Source: CAG-791 sp963657295
GTDB taxonomy: Bacteria > Bacillota > Clostridia > Lachnospirales > Lachnospiraceae
Length of the DNA stretch: 7,121 nt
Assembly: GCA_963657295.1 (NCBI GenBank)
Contig: CAVKMX010000117.1
Span: 1 to 7,121 of the forward strand
Reading direction: 5' to 3'
Shown here in pieces: positions 5,043 through 7,121 of this stretch. The stretch's first letter is position 1; every line of letters begins with the position of its first letter. The notes beneath the pieces are model-generated. The model saw nothing but the letters and a program-made list of their open reading frames with translations. It searched no databases and was not told where the DNA came from. A program made the position numbers and the translations under genes.

Positions 5043-6200
5043 ATGGAAGCACAGCAGAACAAATGGGCACCGCTGGTGACAGACAGCAGTGACCGCGAGA
5101 AGATCTGGTCCAGGAGCAGGACCTTTGCCGGAGATGTATGGTTTCGGTTCCGGCATAAGCCGACGGCGATTGCGGGGCTCGTCCTGATCGTCCTTCTGGC
5201 CCTGTTCGCTCTGGCGGGTCCCTTCTTCACCTCCTACGATTATGCACAGCAGAACCTTGAGGTTGTGAATGTGCCGCCGGTCATGAAGGTCTACGAGGCA
5301 CCCGGCGGAGGATACATGTACATTACGACGTCTCTGAAGGTGGTGAGCGTGAGCGCGGACGGCAGGCTTGGTGGGCAGCTGAGCCGCGTGCGGGAGGAGA
5401 GCGGGAAGTCGATGACCATCTTTGATGCGGACGGCACCGAGGTTGCGCTGTACTACGGCGGCTCGCGGTACGTAATGGCGGATGAGAGCACCGGCAACAT
5501 CTATCCCTCCAGAATCATCTGGAACACCTCCTATCTTCTGGGAACGGACTCCCTGGGACGCGATATTCTGACAAGGCTGATGTATGGGACGCGGATCTCC
5601 CTGATGGTCGCGCTGATGGCAACGGTCGTGAACATGATCATCGGCATACTGTACGGCGGCATTTCGGGATACATCGGCGGGAATGTGGATATGGTCATGA
5701 TGCGTGTGGTGGATATCATTTCGACCATTCCGCTCACGTTGTATGTCATTCTGATCATGCAGGTTCTGGGCTCCGGGCTGCAGAGCATCGTGGTTGCTCT
5801 GGGCAGCGTGTACTGGGTGGATATGGCCAGGGTGGTCCGGGGGCAGATCCTGAGTCTCAAGCAGCAGGAATTCGTTCTAGCGGCGCGGACCATCGGATCC
5901 TCCTCGCGCACCATCCTTCTGGAGCACCTGATTCCGAACGCACTGGGATCCATTCTGGTGACGATGACCATGCTGATTCCCTCCGCGATCTTCATGGAGG
6001 CCTTTCTGGGATATCTGGGAATCGGTCTGCAGCCGCCGCTGGCCAGCCTCGGCACCATGTGCAACGATGCTTCGGCCAACCTGCGGACGAGTCCGCACGA
6101 GCTGCTGATCCCGGCATTGATGATCTGTGCGATTATGTTCGCGTTTAACTTTGTGGGCGACGGCCTGCGCGATGCGCTGGATCCGAAATTGAAGAAGTAA
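5043..6200 (+). CDS. oppC: Oligopeptide ABC transporter permease OppC (with enlarged extracytoplasmic segment)
   Basis: Second membrane subunit of the Opp importer, 385 aa from the ATG at 5043. An N-terminal OppC-type segment (WFRFRHKPTAIAG, 33-45) precedes membrane helix 1 (~41-62). The catalytic-core permease domain begins at LGTDSLGRDILTRLMYGTRI (166-185), with helices ~185-208, 214-245, 247-262, 295-320 and 354-372. The EAA loop is QQEFVLAARTIGSSSRTILL (274-293) followed by EHLIPN. The end, FVGDGLRDALDPKLKK, is typical. The stretch between helix 1 and LGTDSLGRD (~65-165) is about 100 residues and includes a beta-rich-looking region (YMYITTSLKVVSVSADG), so the protein is roughly 80 residues longer than E. 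coli OppC. There is a 105-bp gap after oppB, and oppD starts 11 bp after its stop, so the three form one operon. Confidence 0.93.
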   Translation: MEAQQNKWAPLVTDSSDREKIWSRSRTFAGDVWFRFRHKPTAIAGLVLIVLLALFALAGPFFTSYDYAQQNLEVVNVPPVMKVYEAPGGGYMYITTSLKVVSVSADGRLGGQLSRVREESGKSMTIFDADGTEVALYYGGSRYVMADESTGNIYPSRIIWNTSYLLGTDSLGRDILTRLMYGTRISLMVALMATVVNMIIGILYGGISGYIGGNVDMVMMRVVDIISTIPLTLYVILIMQVLGSGLQSIVVALGSVYWVDMARVVRGQILSLKQQEFVLAARTIGSSSRTILLEHLIPNALGSILVTMTMLIPSAIFMEAFLGYLGIGLQPPLASLGTMCNDASANLRTSPHELLIPALMICAIMFAFNFVGDGLRDALDPKLKK

Positions 6201-6211
6201 GGGGTAACCCA

Positions 6212-7121
6212 ATGAATGAGGCAATTTTACAGGTGGAGGATCTGAAGACTTCCTTTTTCACCTCCGCCGGAGAGGTGCAGGCCGTCCGCGGCGTCAGCTT
6301 CACGGTGCACAGGGGAGAGATCCTCGGCATTGTGGGAGAATCCGGGAGCGGCAAGAGCGTGACCTCCATGTCCCTGCTGCGGCTGCTCGCAGACACGGCC
6401 CGCATCAAGAGCGGCAGGGTAATGTTCGAAGGAACGGATCTCACCGGGATCAGCATGAAGAAGCTGCGTGAAATACGCGGCTCGAAAATCGCCATGGTTT
6501 TCCAGGATCCGATGTCCAGCCTGAATCCGCTGATTCCGGTGGGACGGCAGGTCTCGGAGATGATGCATGTCCACCATCCGGAGTGGAAGGCGGAGGAGCT
6601 GGAGAAAAGGACGCTGCAGCTGTTCAGGGACGTACGCATTCCGGAGGCGGAGAAGCGGCTGAAGTGCTTTCCGCATGAATTCAGCGGCGGCATGCGTCAG
6701 CGGGTCATGATCGCCATGGCGCTGGCCAATCATCCGGATCTTCTGATCGCGGATGAGCCGACCACGGCACTGGACGTGACCATTCAGCATCAGATTCTGA
6801 AGCAGATGCGCAGCCTTCAGCAGGAATACGGCACCAGCATCATCTTCATCACGCACGATCTCGGCGTTGTGGCCGAGCTGTGCGACCGGGTGGTTGTCAT
6901 GTACGGCGGTCTTGTGATGGAGCAGGCAGACATCAGGGACCTGTTCGCCAATCCGCTGCATCCCTACACGCTGGGACTGCTGGCATCGATTCCGGGATTG
7001 AACAAGGATAAAAAGGAACGGCTGCAGTCCATTCCGGGCAGTCCCCCGGACATGACAAGGCCGCCGGAGGGGTGTCCCTTTGCCAGCCGTTGCCCGTATG
7101 CCCGCACCATCTGTGCCGGAG
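6212..7121 (+). CDS. oppD: Oligopeptide ABC transporter ATP-binding protein OppD, 5' part (3' end outside window)
   Basis: ATPase subunit that powers peptide import through OppB/OppC. The ATG at 6212 has AAGGGG (6199-6204) 7 nt upstream, overlapping the oppC stop. The frame is open to the window end (303 codons, probably ~90% of the protein). ABC motifs in order: Walker A GESGSGKS (42-49), Q-loop VFQDPMSSLNP (96-106), signature FSGGMRQRV (157-165, F in place of the usual L), Walker B LLIADEPT (177-184) with E182, D-loop TALDVT, and H-loop THDLGVV with H215. After ~245 comes the oligopeptide/dipeptide C-terminal extension: NPLHPYTLGLLASIP, then GCPFASRCPYARTIC with C288, C294 and C301. Related OppD/DppD proteins have iron-sulfur-binding cysteines there; the fourth would lie past the window edge. 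This extension separates OppD/DppD/OppF from other ABC ATPases. OppD rather than OppF is inferred from gene order and this cysteine pattern. Confidence 0.93.
   Translation, partial: MNEAILQVEDLKTSFFTSAGEVQAVRGVSFTVHRGEILGIVGESGSGKSVTSMSLLRLLADTARIKSGRVMFEGTDLTGISMKKLREIRGSKIAMVFQDPMSSLNPLIPVGRQVSEMMHVHHPEWKAEELEKRTLQLFRDVRIPEAEKRLKCFPHEFSGGMRQRVMIAMALANHPDLLIADEPTTALDVTIQHQILKQMRSLQQEYGTSIIFITHDLGVVAELCDRVVVMYGGLVMEQADIRDLFANPLHPYTLGLLASIPGLNKDKKERLQSIPGSPPDMTRPPEGCPFASRCPYARTICAG

Noticed and set aside
1..7121. CRISPR arrays, tRNA or rRNA genes, insertion sequences, phage or defence genes
   Set aside because: No regularly spaced direct repeats, tRNA-like folds, transposase motifs or phage/defence proteins were visible on either strand.

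Overview
The window looks like chromosome of a fairly GC-rich member of the Firmicutes/Clostridia, probably Lachnospiraceae-like. This rests on the style of the glutaminyl-tRNA synthetase (C-terminal motifs such as RKVKGTIHW, FQFVRNGFFC and FNRIVSLKSSFKLPK), the strong AGGAGG-like ribosome binding sites, and the Opp-type transporter proteins. The genus is inference; no rRNA or other marker is present.

Layout. (1) Positions 1-1427, plus strand: the last ~474 codons of glnS. (2) Positions 1452-2978, plus strand, 24 bp after glnS: a MocR/PdxR-type regulator with a GntR winged helix fused to a PLP-dependent aminotransferase-like domain. Its interdomain linker contains a perfect 20-bp-arm palindrome. 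(3) Positions 2986-3597, minus strand, convergent with the previous gene and only 7 bp away: a TetR/AcrR-type repressor. (4) Positions 3598-4019: a 422-bp regulatory region between divergent genes. It holds a good sigma-A promoter for each direction, a 30-bp dyad over the repressor promoter, a ~150-nt RNA-like structure (a closing stem around three hairpins), and a terminator-like hairpin with six Ts just before oppB. (5) Positions 4020-7121, plus strand: oppB, oppC and the first 303 codons of oppD, an oligopeptide ABC importer operon that runs off the window. A second ATPase (OppF) and a substrate-binding protein (OppA) are not in view and may lie downstream or elsewhere.

How it works together. 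OppB and OppC form the membrane channel. OppD is one of the two ATPases and carries the Walker A, Q-loop, signature, Walker B and H-loop motifs plus the start of the cysteine-containing C-terminal domain. The divergent TetR-like protein probably autoregulates through the dyad and may also affect opp. The long structured leader followed by a terminator suggests that opp transcription is also controlled by attenuation or by a riboswitch-like element. I could not match this leader to a known class by eye, and it is the most interesting item in the window. The protein-coding genes themselves are mostly ordinary.
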